Positions 25,440-34,849 of a stretch of 64,000 nucleotides of DNA are shown here, in pieces. Made by a program: the position numbers and the translations under genes. Under the pieces are notes generated by a model. It saw only the letters and a program-made list of their open reading frames with translations. It had not been told where the DNA came from and searched no databases. The stretch's first letter is position 1, and each line of letters starts with the position of its first letter. The stretch comes from Paenibacillus agricola (GTDB lineage: Bacteria > Bacillota > Bacilli > Paenibacillales > NBRC-103111), in contig NZ_JAAOIW010000001.1 of the NCBI RefSeq assembly GCF_011440305.1, positions 806,001 through 870,000 on the forward strand, read 5' to 3'.

Positions 25440-26933
25440 TTATTTTTTCTTCGTATACCATTCATTCATCGCATCAATAGCTGCTTTGCCGCCTTTAGCA
25501 TTGTATTCTTGTACGAACTTATCAAATTCATCCAAGCTCCGTTTGCCCATAATAAATTTCAATGAGTTTTCTTCGCCGAAGTTTCGCAATTCAGTAGATT
25601 TGGAATCAAATGCTTCTACAGAAGGTGAGAACACCGTTTCTTCACGGTTCCGCTTGAATGGAATAAGGGGTTCATAGAAAGGCAAGAAGCCTTTCGCTCC
25701 CAATCTGGCAAAGAAGCTTGGATCGGTATCCCCAAAGAAATACAGTGTGCGCCAATTAATCGCATTACTTTGTTCAGCTGTCTGTACAGGTTTGCCGTTT
25801 TCCATTTTAAAGTCTTGACCTTCAATTCCGTAGGTCAACAATTGATCGCCTTCCGGCCCGATAACATAATTCAAATATTCAGCTGCTCCTTGTTTGTTTT
25901 TCGCTTGCTTAGGAATAACCCAGTAGGAGCCGCCTACAACTGCTTCCTCAGGAACCCCGGATTGACCATCTTTACCTGTTATAGGAGTAATATACTTCAC
26001 GGTTCCGCTAGTCTTTTTATCTTTCATCGACTTGTCAATCGTAAATGCATCTGCCCAATAGCTCGTACTGAATACCGATGTACCATTGATCATCCTGTCC
26101 TTCACGTCTTTATTAATCGAGAACTCCTGGTCAATCAGTCCTTCACTGTACCACTTTTTCATTGTCGTTAAAAATTCTTTATATTCCGGCTGAAGCACGG
26201 AGAACTCCAGCTTGCCGTTCTTCACGACGGTCCTGGTGTCGACACCGTAGGCAGATGCAAACGGGAGGAATGAAGTGGTGAATGCTCCTGGGTTAGCGGC
26301 AGCCGCCGTCAAACCAGCGAGATTTTTCTTTTCCTTAATGGTTTTAAGCGTTGCATAAAAGTCGTCAACCGTTACCGGATCTTTCAGATCCAATTCCTTG
26401 GTAATATCGGACCGCATAAGAATACCAGCACCTACCTTCTGCGCCACGCGGTGTGGAATCCCGTATATTTTGCCGTCTAATCGGGTAGAATCCATAATTT
26501 CCGGCGTAAGGTATGCGTTTAAATTCGGGATACTGGACTTGATCAATTCATCCAGTGGTTCGAAGGCACCCTGCTGAGCCAGCTTGAAATAGTCGGACTT
26601 TCCAGTAATCCGCATCAGATCCGGAACATCCCCCGATGCTAATATAATGGAAACCTTCTGGCCCGGATTGTCCTTCGGCAGCGCCTCATATTTCGCATTT
26701 ATTCCTGATTTTTCTTTAATTATATTGATCAACTTGTTGCTGTTCATATTGTCCGATCCTTGGAACTGCTCCAAGGATGCGTGATAGGACATCATGATGC
26801 TTACATCTTTATTTTTGTTCGCAGTTGTAGCCGACCCGCTTGGCTTCTCCGTTCCTGCATCGCTGCCGCACCCAGAAGCCACGATAACAAGTAAAGCGGA
26901 CATACTGATTAACGCTGTTTTTTTATTATTCAT
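25440..26933 (-). CDS. Extracellular solute-binding lipoprotein (LipO/YtcQ type)
   Basis: A 497-residue family 1 binding protein from the ATG at 26933, which has GGGAGGG 7 nt upstream. The signal peptide ends in the lipobox IVASGCGSD (Cys about 23), followed by a Gly/Ser/Thr linker and the binding domain (VSIMMSYHASLEQF...). Near the middle it has the common LplA-type pattern LDGKIYGIPHRVA. It follows the two permease genes and precedes the amidohydrolase gene, an order typical of Paenibacillus oligosaccharide importers. Confidence 0.9.
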   Translation of the reverse strand: MNNKKTALISMSALLVIVASGCGSDAGTEKPSGSATTANKNKDVSIMMSYHASLEQFQGSDNMNSNKLINIIKEKSGINAKYEALPKDNPGQKVSIILASGDVPDLMRITGKSDYFKLAQQGAFEPLDELIKSSIPNLNAYLTPEIMDSTRLDGKIYGIPHRVAQKVGAGILMRSDITKELDLKDPVTVDDFYATLKTIKEKKNLAGLTAAAANPGAFTTSFLPFASAYGVDTRTVVKNGKLEFSVLQPEYKEFLTTMKKWYSEGLIDQEFSINKDVKDRMINGTSVFSTSYWADAFTIDKSMKDKKTSGTVKYITPITGKDGQSGVPEEAVVGGSYWVIPKQAKNKQGAAEYLNYVIGPEGDQLLTYGIEGQDFKMENGKPVQTAEQSNAINWRTLYFFGDTDPSFFARLGAKGFLPFYEPLIPFKRNREETVFSPSVEAFDSKSTELRNFGEENSLKFIMGKRSLDEFDKFVQEYNAKGGKAAIDAMNEWYTKKK

Positions 26934-27006
26934 TCTAAACCCTCCCTGTTTTAAAAAACATAAAATGTTTGAATATATATGAAGGCCGGGCAAAAGGATA
27001 AGCTGT

Positions 27007-27873
27007 CTATCCCTTCACCGCTCCCAGCATAATCCCTTTTACAAAATATTTCTGAATAAACGGATATACACACAAGATCGGAATGACCACGCATAATATG
27101 GCCGCCGCACGAATCGTTTCAGGTGTAATCTCTCTGAAAATATCATTGAGTGCTGTATCGGCTGTTTTCTCATCCGACACCAACTGCAGCAAGAACATTT
27201 GCAACGGCATCCAACGCCGTTCTGAAATATACATCATCGCCTGAAAGAAGCTGTTCCAGTATCCAACGGCATAAAACATCGATACCGTAGCCAAAGCAGG
27301 CTTGGATAATGGAAGATAGATCGAGTAAAGGATACGCCAGTTAGAAGCTCCATCTATTCGGGCCGACTCCTCTAACGATTCCGGTACACCCATAAAAAAG
27401 TTACGAATCAGAATCAAATTAAAGGGCGCTATGGCTCCAGGCAATATCAACGACCACAGCGAATTCATCAAGCCCATCTCTTTCACTACGAGATACGTTG
27501 GAATTAAACCCCCGCTGAAAAACATCGTAATGACGAACGTCAGCATTAAGACACGACCATAAGGTAGTATTTTTTTGGATAATGCATAAGCAGCCAATAT
27601 CGTCAACGCCATACTGACCAATGTGCCAACAACCGTAATAAAAACCGAATTGGAAAAGGAGTAAAAAAACTGTTTATTCGTAAGCACGTACTCAAACGAC
27701 ATCGTGTTAAAGCCTCTAGGCCACAGAAGGATATCTTTCGCCAGCACATGTGCTTCGCTGCTGAGCGACTTGGCAGCTATATGAATAAACGGCAAGACCA
27801 TGGATAATGAAACCAGTGACAGCAAGAAGACATTAAAATAATTAAATACAAATTCACCTTTACTTCGTATCAA
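27007..27873 (-). CDS. ABC transporter permease, LplC/YtcP type (CUT1)
   Basis: A 288-residue membrane protein with six predicted helices. The EAA loop is present as PESLEESARIDGASNWRILY...LPLSKPALAT, and the C-terminus IQKYFVKGIMLGAVKG is typical of LplC/YtcP proteins. The start is uncertain: a TTG at 27873 lies 8 nt after AAAGGTGG and is preferred over the GTG at 27885 inside that site. It is coupled to the upstream LplB-type permease (23-bp gap) and, like the others, must use an ATPase encoded elsewhere. Confidence 0.88.
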   Translation of the reverse strand: MIRSKGEFVFNYFNVFLLSLVSLSMVLPFIHIAAKSLSSEAHVLAKDILLWPRGFNTMSFEYVLTNKQFFYSFSNSVFITVVGTLVSMALTILAAYALSKKILPYGRVLMLTFVITMFFSGGLIPTYLVVKEMGLMNSLWSLILPGAIAPFNLILIRNFFMGVPESLEESARIDGASNWRILYSIYLPLSKPALATVSMFYAVGYWNSFFQAMMYISERRWMPLQMFLLQLVSDEKTADTALNDIFREITPETIRAAAILCVVIPILCVYPFIQKYFVKGIMLGAVKG

Positions 27874-27895
27874 CGGGACCACCACCTTTCCATTG

Positions 27896-28840
27896 TTAGA
27901 ATACTCCTTCTTCCCCCATCTTTCTTGCTAACATATTCGCTAGGATGAGTAACACACAGCCAATTACCGATTTGAATAGTCCAGCTGCCGTTGTTAAACC
28001 GAATTGCATCGTACCTAGCCCTACCCGGAATACATACGTGTCAATGATGTCCGCCACGTCGTACACAGCAGGATGGTACATAACCAATACTTGCTCAAAT
28101 CCGGCATCAAGCACATGACCCAAGCGAAGCAGTAACAGAACAACGATTGTCGAAGTAAGCCCGGGCAATGAAACATGCCATATCTGCTTAAATCTACCTG
28201 CTCCATCCACTGTCGCTGCTTGAAACAATTCCTCATTAATTCCGATCAATGCCGCTAAATAAACAATAGCACCCCAACCAGCTTCTTTCCATATATCGGA
28301 CAATACTAGAATCCAACGAAACCAACGCTCATCTGATAGGAAAAAAATCGGTTCGAAGCCAAAGGCTTCAATGATTTTGTTCACAATCCCGCTGCTCGGA
28401 GAAAGCAAATCTACAGCCATCCCCCCGACAACAACCCATGAAATAAAATGAGGCAAATAAGTAACCGTTTGCACCGTACGTTGAAAAGCAGCCAATCTGA
28501 TCTCATTAAGCAACAATGCTAACAAGATCGGAGCAGGGAATCCTAAAACTAATTTCATTAAACTAATTAACAATGTGTTACGCACAACCCGGGTGAACTC
28601 ATCAAAAGCAAACAGCTCCTGAAAATGTTGAAGACCTACCCATTTACTGGCCATAACGCCTTGAATGATATTATAGTCTTTAAATGCGATAACGATTCCG
28701 TACATCGGCGCATATTTAAAGATAATCAAAAATACAAGAGCCGGCAGCACCATCAGATACAAATCCCAATATTTCCACAAAAACCATTTTGATTTTTGGG
28801 GCGCTTTCGCTGCTGATGCCGTGGACGTAGACGCTTTCAT
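27896..28840 (-). CDS. ABC transporter permease, LplB/YteP type (CUT1)
   Basis: A 314-residue membrane protein from the ATG at 28840 (GAGGAG 9 nt upstream). It has the typical LplB opening after a short Ala/Ser/Lys-rich cytoplasmic tail: WDLYLMVLPALVFLIIFKYAPMYG. The EAA loop reads NEELFQAATVDGAGRFKQIW. It is the first gene of the importer-amidohydrolase operon; the sequence between it and the divergent kinase-like gene at 29342 holds a structured repeat. Confidence 0.9.
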   Translation of the reverse strand: MKASTSTASAAKAPQKSKWFLWKYWDLYLMVLPALVFLIIFKYAPMYGIVIAFKDYNIIQGVMASKWVGLQHFQELFAFDEFTRVVRNTLLISLMKLVLGFPAPILLALLLNEIRLAAFQRTVQTVTYLPHFISWVVVGGMAVDLLSPSSGIVNKIIEAFGFEPIFFLSDERWFRWILVLSDIWKEAGWGAIVYLAALIGINEELFQAATVDGAGRFKQIWHVSLPGLTSTIVVLLLLRLGHVLDAGFEQVLVMYHPAVYDVADIIDTYVFRVGLGTMQFGLTTAAGLFKSVIGCVLLILANMLARKMGEEGVF

Positions 28841-28963
28841 CGATTTCACTCCTCTGCAACTGTACTTGTTTGATAGTTCTACTATACCTTGTATGCGTTA
28901 CCATTCGTACCCCAGTTTTATATCTTTAATAGCAACTTATTTGACCTGATGCGCGGAAAAAGC

Positions 28964-29181
28964 AAAAAAACCGTCCCTGGGAGCTTGCGTGGGCGGTGGT
29001 TGATTGGGCAAAACCTTACTGCAAACCTTGTTGCAAACCCCTGCGGTGGACGTGGGCGAGGGCAGTCATGTGGAGCTCCAGCCGTTGTTGAAGTCGTGTC
29101 CCTTTTTATTAGACGAGGTGGTGGGGACACGACTTCAAAGACGGCCCGCCCGCAAGCTTTCCATCCCACACGCCTGCCCTC
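28964..29181 (+). repeat. Structured dispersed element, copy 5, with terminator-like left end
   Basis: The outer stem GAGGGCAG..TGTGG (from 29058) pairs with CCACACG.CTGCCCTC (to about 29181). The inner stem TTGAAGTCGTGTCCC (about 29088-29102) pairs with GGGACACGACTTCAA. The conserved strands are CTCCAGCCGTTG and CAAAGACGGCCCGCC. The left end (28964-28996) forms CCGTCCC...GGGCGG with A7/T7, reading as a minus-strand terminator. It fills most of the 500-bp divergent intergenic region. Confidence 0.75.
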
Positions 29182-29341
29182 TTTTCAGCCTTATTTGTTA
29201 ACTGCCACTTCTTAAGGGCTCAGGCTTTAGGCCAGAACTATTTTTGTATTACTAGAATGTGGATTTACTACATAAATACCGTTCCTGGGCTTGGTCTTGC
29301 TTCATATACTGTTAATAAAATGACAAAGGAGTGAGACTGGA

Positions 29342-29950
29342 ATGACAGAAGATCTACTGCATAAAGTGAATCAGATTCGCGTATGGAAGCCCGAGACGGT
29401 GATAGAGATCGAGAATCCGGACGGCTTTAGGTTAATCGGTAAAGGAAAGCAGGGGGCCGTGTTTCAAATCGATGAACGGCGCTGTGTTAAAATCTATTAT
29501 CATAGTAAAAGCTGTCAGCGAGAACTGCATACCCTGAAGTTAGGAGCAAAAGCGGGAATTTGCCCTGAAATCTATTATTGGGACACTCAATTTATCGTGA
29601 TGGAATACTTGACGGCACCAACGCTATTTGACTATATACAACAGAATGGTATGACTAGAGAACTATCCGAAAGGCTTGTGACCCTGCTGGATACGTTTGA
29701 GCAAGTTGGTTTTAATCGATTTGACCATTCTGCACGCCATATTTTCATAATGCCAGGAGACAGCATGAAAGTTATCGATGTCGTCCATATGATTAAACCG
29801 ACTCCAGTGTACCTAGCGAAGAAGTTAATAGGGGATATGGGAATGTACGGGCATGATTTTGTCAATTTTGTCCGTGAACTGAGTCCCAAATGGTACGGGC
29901 ATTGGAGCAATCATTGGGAATTTGAAGAAGTAATGAGTCAACTGAGATAA
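29342..29950 (+). CDS. Small protein kinase-like protein (YrzF-like)
   Basis: A 202-residue kinase-fold protein. The glycine loop GKGKQGAVFQID (about 35-46) is followed by the ATP-binding Lys in RRCVKIYY, a Glu in CQRELHTLK and the hinge FIVMEYL. The catalytic loop reads FDHSARHIFI (Asp kept, the usual Asn is His) and the metal Asp is in KVIDVVHM. The size and order fit the short Bacillus YrzF/YbcL-type kinases. AAAGGAG precedes the ATG. It is convergent with the glycan operon and paralogous to the degenerate protein at 34850-35467. Confidence 0.75.
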   Translation: MTEDLLHKVNQIRVWKPETVIEIENPDGFRLIGKGKQGAVFQIDERRCVKIYYHSKSCQRELHTLKLGAKAGICPEIYYWDTQFIVMEYLTAPTLFDYIQQNGMTRELSERLVTLLDTFEQVGFNRFDHSARHIFIMPGDSMKVIDVVHMIKPTPVYLAKKLIGDMGMYGHDFVNFVRELSPKWYGHWSNHWEFEEVMSQLR

Positions 29951-29965
29951 CATGTGGTAAACACG

Positions 29966-30006
29966 AAGAAAACAGGTTCTGCTTTCAAGCAGAACCTGTT
30001 TTCTTT
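29966..30006. terminator. Bidirectional terminator overlapping the 3' end of the HipA-like gene
   Basis: A long perfect stem GAAAACAGGTTCTGCTT / AAGCAGAACCTGTTTTC with a 1-3 nt loop and T-rich ends on both strands, between convergent genes. The minus-strand gene stop codon (29985-29987) lies in the loop, so one arm encodes the last eight residues (FIKKTGSA region). Confidence 0.85.
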
Positions 30007-30764
30007 ATGAATTCAGCTAAGATGGCAGGCAGCTTTTCTCGTGCTTTCATCAGATGCACGCACAAAGCTTCTCTTTCCACGGCCGTTACATCCCAATCCT
30101 GAGGAATCGACTGGACAATTTGACGAATTTCTCCCTCCGGCAGCGATACAATCTGTTCCACATAAGAAGCCAGCCCTTCCTTGCCTCCCAGGTGGTGGAA
30201 GCACCATTGGTGAACTTTCAAATTGAGCCTCGATTTGATTTCTTTCAGTGATTTTGTGGTCCAGTTCGAATCGGCAAAGCAGCGACCATGATCGATCATG
30301 TAAATATAATGTCCGCCATTCCCGTCAGCCTTTACTAAGACATTCTTTTCTTTCCGATCCGTGTTGCTCAGCCAGAAATCGAATACTATCATTCCGGGTA
30401 ACACTTCGGGATTAGTGATCGATATGCCGTCCGTACGGAGCAAGTCAGCTGAAAAAAAAGTACAGCCTTCAATATATAAGCTGGCGAACTGATGCCCAGA
30501 CGTAAAGTCGTGGTCAGCTAATGCTGGGTTGTTTTTGATGAAATCATCAGAAATGTGGACGATCTGAAAAGACGGTACAGGTAGAGATAGCAGCTGTGCC
30601 ACTCTTGCTGCGACATATTCGTTGACCAACACTCGCGTGCCGGAAGGATTGTTCTTGAACTTCACGGCATACGTGAGGCCGTCACTCAAAAGTGTTAGCT
30701 GCGGCTTGGAGTAGCCGATGGGGATTGAACCCGTGTGTTGCACGGGAAGCAAACTTTCACTCAT
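29985..30764 (-). CDS. HipA-like kinase family protein
   Basis: A 259-residue protein resembling the HipA-type kinase C-domain. After the ATG at 30764, which overlaps the GH57-like stop as ATGAGTGA, it has YAVKFKNNPSGTRVLVNEYVAARVAQLL (ATP-binding Lys and helix-C Glu, about 32-60). A catalytic-loop-like FDFWLSNTDRKEKNVLV (Asp and Asn, about 145-160) and a metal-binding IDHGRCF follow. The kinase residues look complete. It is the last gene of an operon with a GH57-like protein, an APH-like kinase and a GT4 transferase, so its substrate may be a sugar, a glycan precursor or a protein partner. Confidence 0.78.
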   Translation of the reverse strand: MSESLLPVQHTGSIPIGYSKPQLTLLSDGLTYAVKFKNNPSGTRVLVNEYVAARVAQLLSLPVPSFQIVHISDDFIKNNPALADHDFTSGHQFASLYIEGCTFFSADLLRTDGISITNPEVLPGMIVFDFWLSNTDRKEKNVLVKADGNGGHYIYMIDHGRCFADSNWTTKSLKEIKSRLNLKVHQWCFHHLGGKEGLASYVEQIVSLPEGEIRQIVQSIPQDWDVTAVEREALCVHLMKAREKLPAILAEFIKKTGSA

Positions 30765-32682
30765 CTGTGGCATCAGCTCCCAGATAAAATGATCCATCCA
30801 CGGCAGCGATGGACAAACTGATACAGAACCCATGGCCGAAAACTGGGGCGCGGGGAATACGCCATCGCACGTCTGCCGTTTCCGGATAAACCCAAGCAAG
30901 CAGGCTGCAGCTTCGGAATCCCCGTTTCCCCCCATCCTGATATGAAGTAATTGACTTTTGTCCCTCGCGCAGCAGCCGCAGGTAGTCGGGAGATAGCCCT
31001 ATATCTGTCGATAGAGGCAATATGGCAGGGGGAACCTGAGTGTAACGGATTTTTATACGGCTTTCCCCTTTTTTCAGTGTAAACTGTTTCCTTAAACCAT
31101 AAGCGGCACTATCTTCTTGTCTGTTAACGAGCACCAACTCCAGCAGAGAACCTTCTGCAGAATGAGCAGTTTCGATTTCATATAGATCATGCTCGAATCC
31201 ATAATCTGCGAGAGCTCCCGGATGATTCATAGGATTGTCCATGAAGCAGTTCAGTTCCTCAAGCAAGTTCCAGTCATCTGATGGATTACCTATAAACAGG
31301 CGACCCTGTTTTGCCCTAAAAAAAAATGCATAAAGAATCCGTCCGCCATGTCTAGGTGTGATTACAACCGCAAACACATGATTCCGCAAGATCACTTCCT
31401 CGTAGCCATCCCCATCTATATCCTCCACCCTCATCTGCAGCACATCCGGTTGTTCTGTGTCTTGCTCCCAGCGGGCGGCCTCCAGTAGTACATACGCAGC
31501 ACGAGCATGACTGGCAAGCGCTCGTGCCCACGGCGCAGGTGTGGCGTCTGCCCAAGAAGTGACAGGATCGTGCCAACCTGTCTCATAGGCAGATGCCATC
31601 ACATGCTTCTTCGCCAGCTCAAGCATATTGGATGCTGTGCCATGCTGGTGGGCATGAGAGACTGTGTCACAAGCTTGCTGAAGCATTTTTTTATATGGAG
31701 CCCAAGCGGCCGATCCCGCCCACCCAGAGTAATCTTCGCCTGCTCCGAACCGCCCGGCCAGTTCTAGGTAGGTGCCTGGCCCAACGGTTCGAACCGGCAT
31801 GCTGAGAGAGTTCTTGAGCCAATCACCAAGCAATACAGGTTCGACATCCTGCCTCCCCTTTATCCATTGCAAAAACCGTTGATATTGTTCAATAGAGTTA
31901 GAGGACCACATCGGTGGGATACCCGCCGCTTTTTCCATATCATCGCCGTATATGGCGACCGTAGTCTGTCCGCTTGCCGTCGCTTGCAGTAAGCTGTCTA
32001 TTATTGTATCTAGCTTCGCTTCATTCGCCACGGCGTGAAAAGGTACGTTCAATCTCATCTCGGTGGATAACGGAAGTGCGATCAACCCGGTGGTTCCTTG
32101 CACCGAACACGGCTTATATAGGTGTGAATCAAAAGAGCGGCGTTGGTCAAAACGGGAACGCTCAGCCCCCTGCAGAAGTAAGCGATCATCAGCCAAAATA
32201 TAGCGGAACCCCCCGTTGCAGAGGCTTGTATCTGTAACTGTTGCTGCCAAGTGGTCCGTATCCCATACCCGTTCAGGGATCCAAAATCCCTTCACCGTGG
32301 ACGGATCTACACCCAACCAAGTCTGATACAGCCGCAGTTCCTCCTCCAATTGCCACCGATTAAACTCGCGGTCGGACAACGTCATAATATTTTGCGAATA
32401 TGTCGAGCCTATCAACTCAACCAGCCCGGCTTTCCATAGATCCGAAATCTCCTCTAGAAAAATCGGGTCATACCATGCACATGCTTCGATAAAAGTACCG
32501 CTGATATGCAGGTGGAAGGGGATGTCATACCGACAATGTAGATCAAGAACGGCTCTTAAACCGGAAGAACCGTCCGTCAACCCGATTGTTTCCGCGATTC
32601 CCGGGCGGTTCAAGTATCCGTTAGTGATCAAATACTGGTTGCCATGATGGACAATAGCAATAGGAACGCGGATGGTGCTCAC
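30757..32682 (-). CDS. GH57-like glycoside hydrolase
   Basis: A 641-residue protein. The start is GTG at 32682, overlapping the upstream stop as GTGA with GGGGAAAGG 6 nt before. The N-terminal domain fits GH57: VHHGNQYLITNGYLNRPG (motif 1 region), FHLHISGTFIE, the nucleophile Glu region GFWIPERVWD at about 145 and an acid Asp region IYGDDMEKAAGIP at about 255. The C-terminal half has DIDGDGYEEVILRN and beta-rich segments, as in GH57 alpha-amylase-type proteins. It probably cleaves or transfers alpha-glucan chains made by the neighbouring GT4. The usual HQP of motif 1 reads HHG, so the call is to a divergent member. Confidence 0.75.
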   Translation of the reverse strand: MSTIRVPIAIVHHGNQYLITNGYLNRPGIAETIGLTDGSSGLRAVLDLHCRYDIPFHLHISGTFIEACAWYDPIFLEEISDLWKAGLVELIGSTYSQNIMTLSDREFNRWQLEEELRLYQTWLGVDPSTVKGFWIPERVWDTDHLAATVTDTSLCNGGFRYILADDRLLLQGAERSRFDQRRSFDSHLYKPCSVQGTTGLIALPLSTEMRLNVPFHAVANEAKLDTIIDSLLQATASGQTTVAIYGDDMEKAAGIPPMWSSNSIEQYQRFLQWIKGRQDVEPVLLGDWLKNSLSMPVRTVGPGTYLELAGRFGAGEDYSGWAGSAAWAPYKKMLQQACDTVSHAHQHGTASNMLELAKKHVMASAYETGWHDPVTSWADATPAPWARALASHARAAYVLLEAARWEQDTEQPDVLQMRVEDIDGDGYEEVILRNHVFAVVITPRHGGRILYAFFFRAKQGRLFIGNPSDDWNLLEELNCFMDNPMNHPGALADYGFEHDLYEIETAHSAEGSLLELVLVNRQEDSAAYGLRKQFTLKKGESRIKIRYTQVPPAILPLSTDIGLSPDYLRLLREGQKSITSYQDGGKRGFRSCSLLAWVYPETADVRWRIPRAPVFGHGFCISLSIAAVDGSFYLGADATDE

Positions 32683-33677
32683 ACGAAACCTTTCCCCTGC
32701 AAAGATTGTTCGCACTCCTGGAGGAAGGGATCCACTATATGCAGTGCACCGGTTTTGCACACGCATACTTCATAGTGCAGGCTTTCAAATAATGAACGGG
32801 AACGATAAAAGTCGAGGCGCTGCAGGAACGATTGGCGTTCACTATCGGGAACACTGCTTAGGTAAGCTTCGATGAATGTTTTCACGGCGGGTTGAAAGTA
32901 ATTGAAATTGCCTTTATTGAAATACGCGCTCAGTTGCATTTGGCACGCATGGTAAGCTACATCCCAGGCAGCATCGCCAATAAAATGGTGATCAAAGTCA
33001 ATCGCCGTAACAATGCTGCCGTCCCAAAATACATTTTTGATATGAAAATCGCCATGGAGCATGGCAGGCGTCCCTGTCCAAGGATTAGCATGATGATAAT
33101 GCAGCAGTTGAGCCGCGAATGTTTGGAATGCCTCCTCTTTTTCCGGAACAGTGTCACTCAATTCTGTGACAAAACGGGACAAATCAACATCTGCTCTTGT
33201 CCTTTTCGTTTGACTGCTCTGCATTAGGGGCACTCGATGCAACCGGATTAACCAGACAGCGATTTGCGTTGCAACTTCGACCCATCTGTCTGTTTCGTAC
33301 AGCCAATCCTTTACGGTACGCCCGGGAGCTTTGGACATAAGCAATAAATTTAAAGAATGAATGTACGAGATGGGTCGTACCAGAGTATATTGAGGATCCT
33401 CGCTCATGCTGTTGCTCCACAGGTACTGCATCAAGTGATAGCTGGCGGTTCCTTTTTCTGGATCAGAGAATACTTTGGCGATAACAGATTCATGCATATT
33501 CACGCCCGTCTCGTCTCTGCTGGTTAGCGCATATTCCAATATCCATTTTTTCATCTTGGGCATACTGGACACCAGGTCGATCGACATCACCCGTCGTGAT
33601 TCACCTGGAAAACTCGCTGCATAAGCAGAACCGACCTCTGCCGTAGGGCTAAATACAGTCTCATTTTCATTAGCCAT
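32679..33677 (-). CDS. Aminoglycoside phosphotransferase (APH/CotS-like) family protein
   Basis: A 332-residue small-molecule kinase-fold protein. The ATG at 33677 has AAAGGAG 8 nt upstream, placed in the 3' end of the glycosyltransferase gene (stop 33680). The catalytic loop is AMLHGDFHIKNVFWDG (Asp and Asn present), followed by the metal motif TAIDFDHHFIGDAAWD, so it should be active. In B. subtilis, spore-coat CotS has this fold and is cotranscribed with the glycosyltransferase CotSA, an arrangement mirrored here. Phosphorylation of a sugar or glycan precursor is the likely role. Confidence 0.82.
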   Translation of the reverse strand: MANENETVFSPTAEVGSAYAASFPGESRRVMSIDLVSSMPKMKKWILEYALTSRDETGVNMHESVIAKVFSDPEKGTASYHLMQYLWSNSMSEDPQYTLVRPISYIHSLNLLLMSKAPGRTVKDWLYETDRWVEVATQIAVWLIRLHRVPLMQSSQTKRTRADVDLSRFVTELSDTVPEKEEAFQTFAAQLLHYHHANPWTGTPAMLHGDFHIKNVFWDGSIVTAIDFDHHFIGDAAWDVAYHACQMQLSAYFNKGNFNYFQPAVKTFIEAYLSSVPDSERQSFLQRLDFYRSRSLFESLHYEVCVCKTGALHIVDPFLQECEQSLQGKGFV

Positions 33678-33679
33678 AG

Positions 33680-34828
33680 TTAGGGCTCCTTTCGTTGAAG
33701 CTGTCCGACAAGATGGGAATAAAGTTGATGGGTTTGATCGGCCACTGCTTTCCACGAGAACTGGCGCACTTCCCTCACTCCTTCTAAGGCTAAGGCCATT
33801 CGCAGATCAGGGTTATCCAGTAGCTTGAGGATTGCTTTTGCCAATTGGCCGGGGCTTCTCGGTTCTACACGGTGCACATTCTGCACTATTTCACCGGCTC
33901 CTGTTGTAGTCGTTATAATTGTGGGAACGCCAGAGGCCATGGCTTCCAATACCGTAATACCGAATGGCTCTGAAATCGATGGCAGTACGTAAATTTGAGC
34001 ATTTCTGTAACATTCCAGCAGCGGCTCTCCGGTCAAAGTGCCCGTGAACGTAACGTGCTTATCGATCTTCCAACTGCGTGCCCGTCTGCGGAGGGGACCT
34101 AGCATTTCACCGTCTCCTGTTATCATGAAGCGAACGTCTCGTTCTGCCAGCACCAACCGCGCGGCTTGCAAGAAATCATCGGGAGCCTTTTGTCCGGTTA
34201 CTCTGCCTAGGAATAATACATTCCCGTCTGTTCTGTTGTAATCACGGTTCAGAGAATTTTGAAAGTACGCCATCTCAATCCCATTGTAAATAACAGAGAT
34301 AGCACCAGGATTCGCATTGTAATTCGCCTCCAGAGTCGCCTTGGCGCGGGCAGAAACTGTGATGATGTGGGTTGTGGATTGTACTGCGTCTTGCTCGATA
34401 GCCACAATCCCGGGATGTGGCGACAAGCCCACTGCCCTGTCATATTCTGTGGAATGTACCGTCCATAAAAGGGGAACATGGTAAAGTTCGTTAATTGATT
34501 TCGCAGCATGGACACCCATCCAATCATGGGCATGGATCAGATTTACGCCCTCAGGACGAAAAATTTTCTCCAGGCCGACTCGAAACTGCTCGACAGATTT
34601 CCATATAATATTATCGCTTGGCAAATACGCAGGGAACGGCTGATCAATGTCCACACGGTGTATGACCATCCCGTCCGGGATATCAAACTCGGTATGGACA
34701 GAACTCGGGAGATAATAATCGATGAACACCCCCTGTTTGACCAATTCCTGGACGAGCGCCTGACAGTGAATGCCTAAGCCACCTGAGAACTGTGGAGGGT
34801 ACTCCCAGGAAATCATTGCAATTTTCAT
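33680..34828 (-). CDS. Family 4 glycosyltransferase (GT-B fold)
   Basis: A 382-residue retaining glycosyltransferase. The N-terminal signature ISWEYPPQFSGGLGIHCQAL (about 7-26) is the glycogen synthase/GT4 acceptor-side motif, and the C-terminal donor site is SEPFGITVLEAMASGVPTIIT (E-x7-E, about 285-305). AGAGGTG precedes the ATG. It is second in the operon after a degenerate kinase-like gene and before APH, GH57-like and HipA-like genes. It probably builds a glucan or decorates a spore or cell-surface glycan. Confidence 0.9.
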   Translation of the reverse strand: MKIAMISWEYPPQFSGGLGIHCQALVQELVKQGVFIDYYLPSSVHTEFDIPDGMVIHRVDIDQPFPAYLPSDNIIWKSVEQFRVGLEKIFRPEGVNLIHAHDWMGVHAAKSINELYHVPLLWTVHSTEYDRAVGLSPHPGIVAIEQDAVQSTTHIITVSARAKATLEANYNANPGAISVIYNGIEMAYFQNSLNRDYNRTDGNVLFLGRVTGQKAPDDFLQAARLVLAERDVRFMITGDGEMLGPLRRRARSWKIDKHVTFTGTLTGEPLLECYRNAQIYVLPSISEPFGITVLEAMASGVPTIITTTTGAGEIVQNVHRVEPRSPGQLAKAILKLLDNPDLRMALALEGVREVRQFSWKAVADQTHQLYSHLVGQLQRKEP

Positions 34829-34849
34829 AGAAACACCTCTTCTAGCAGT

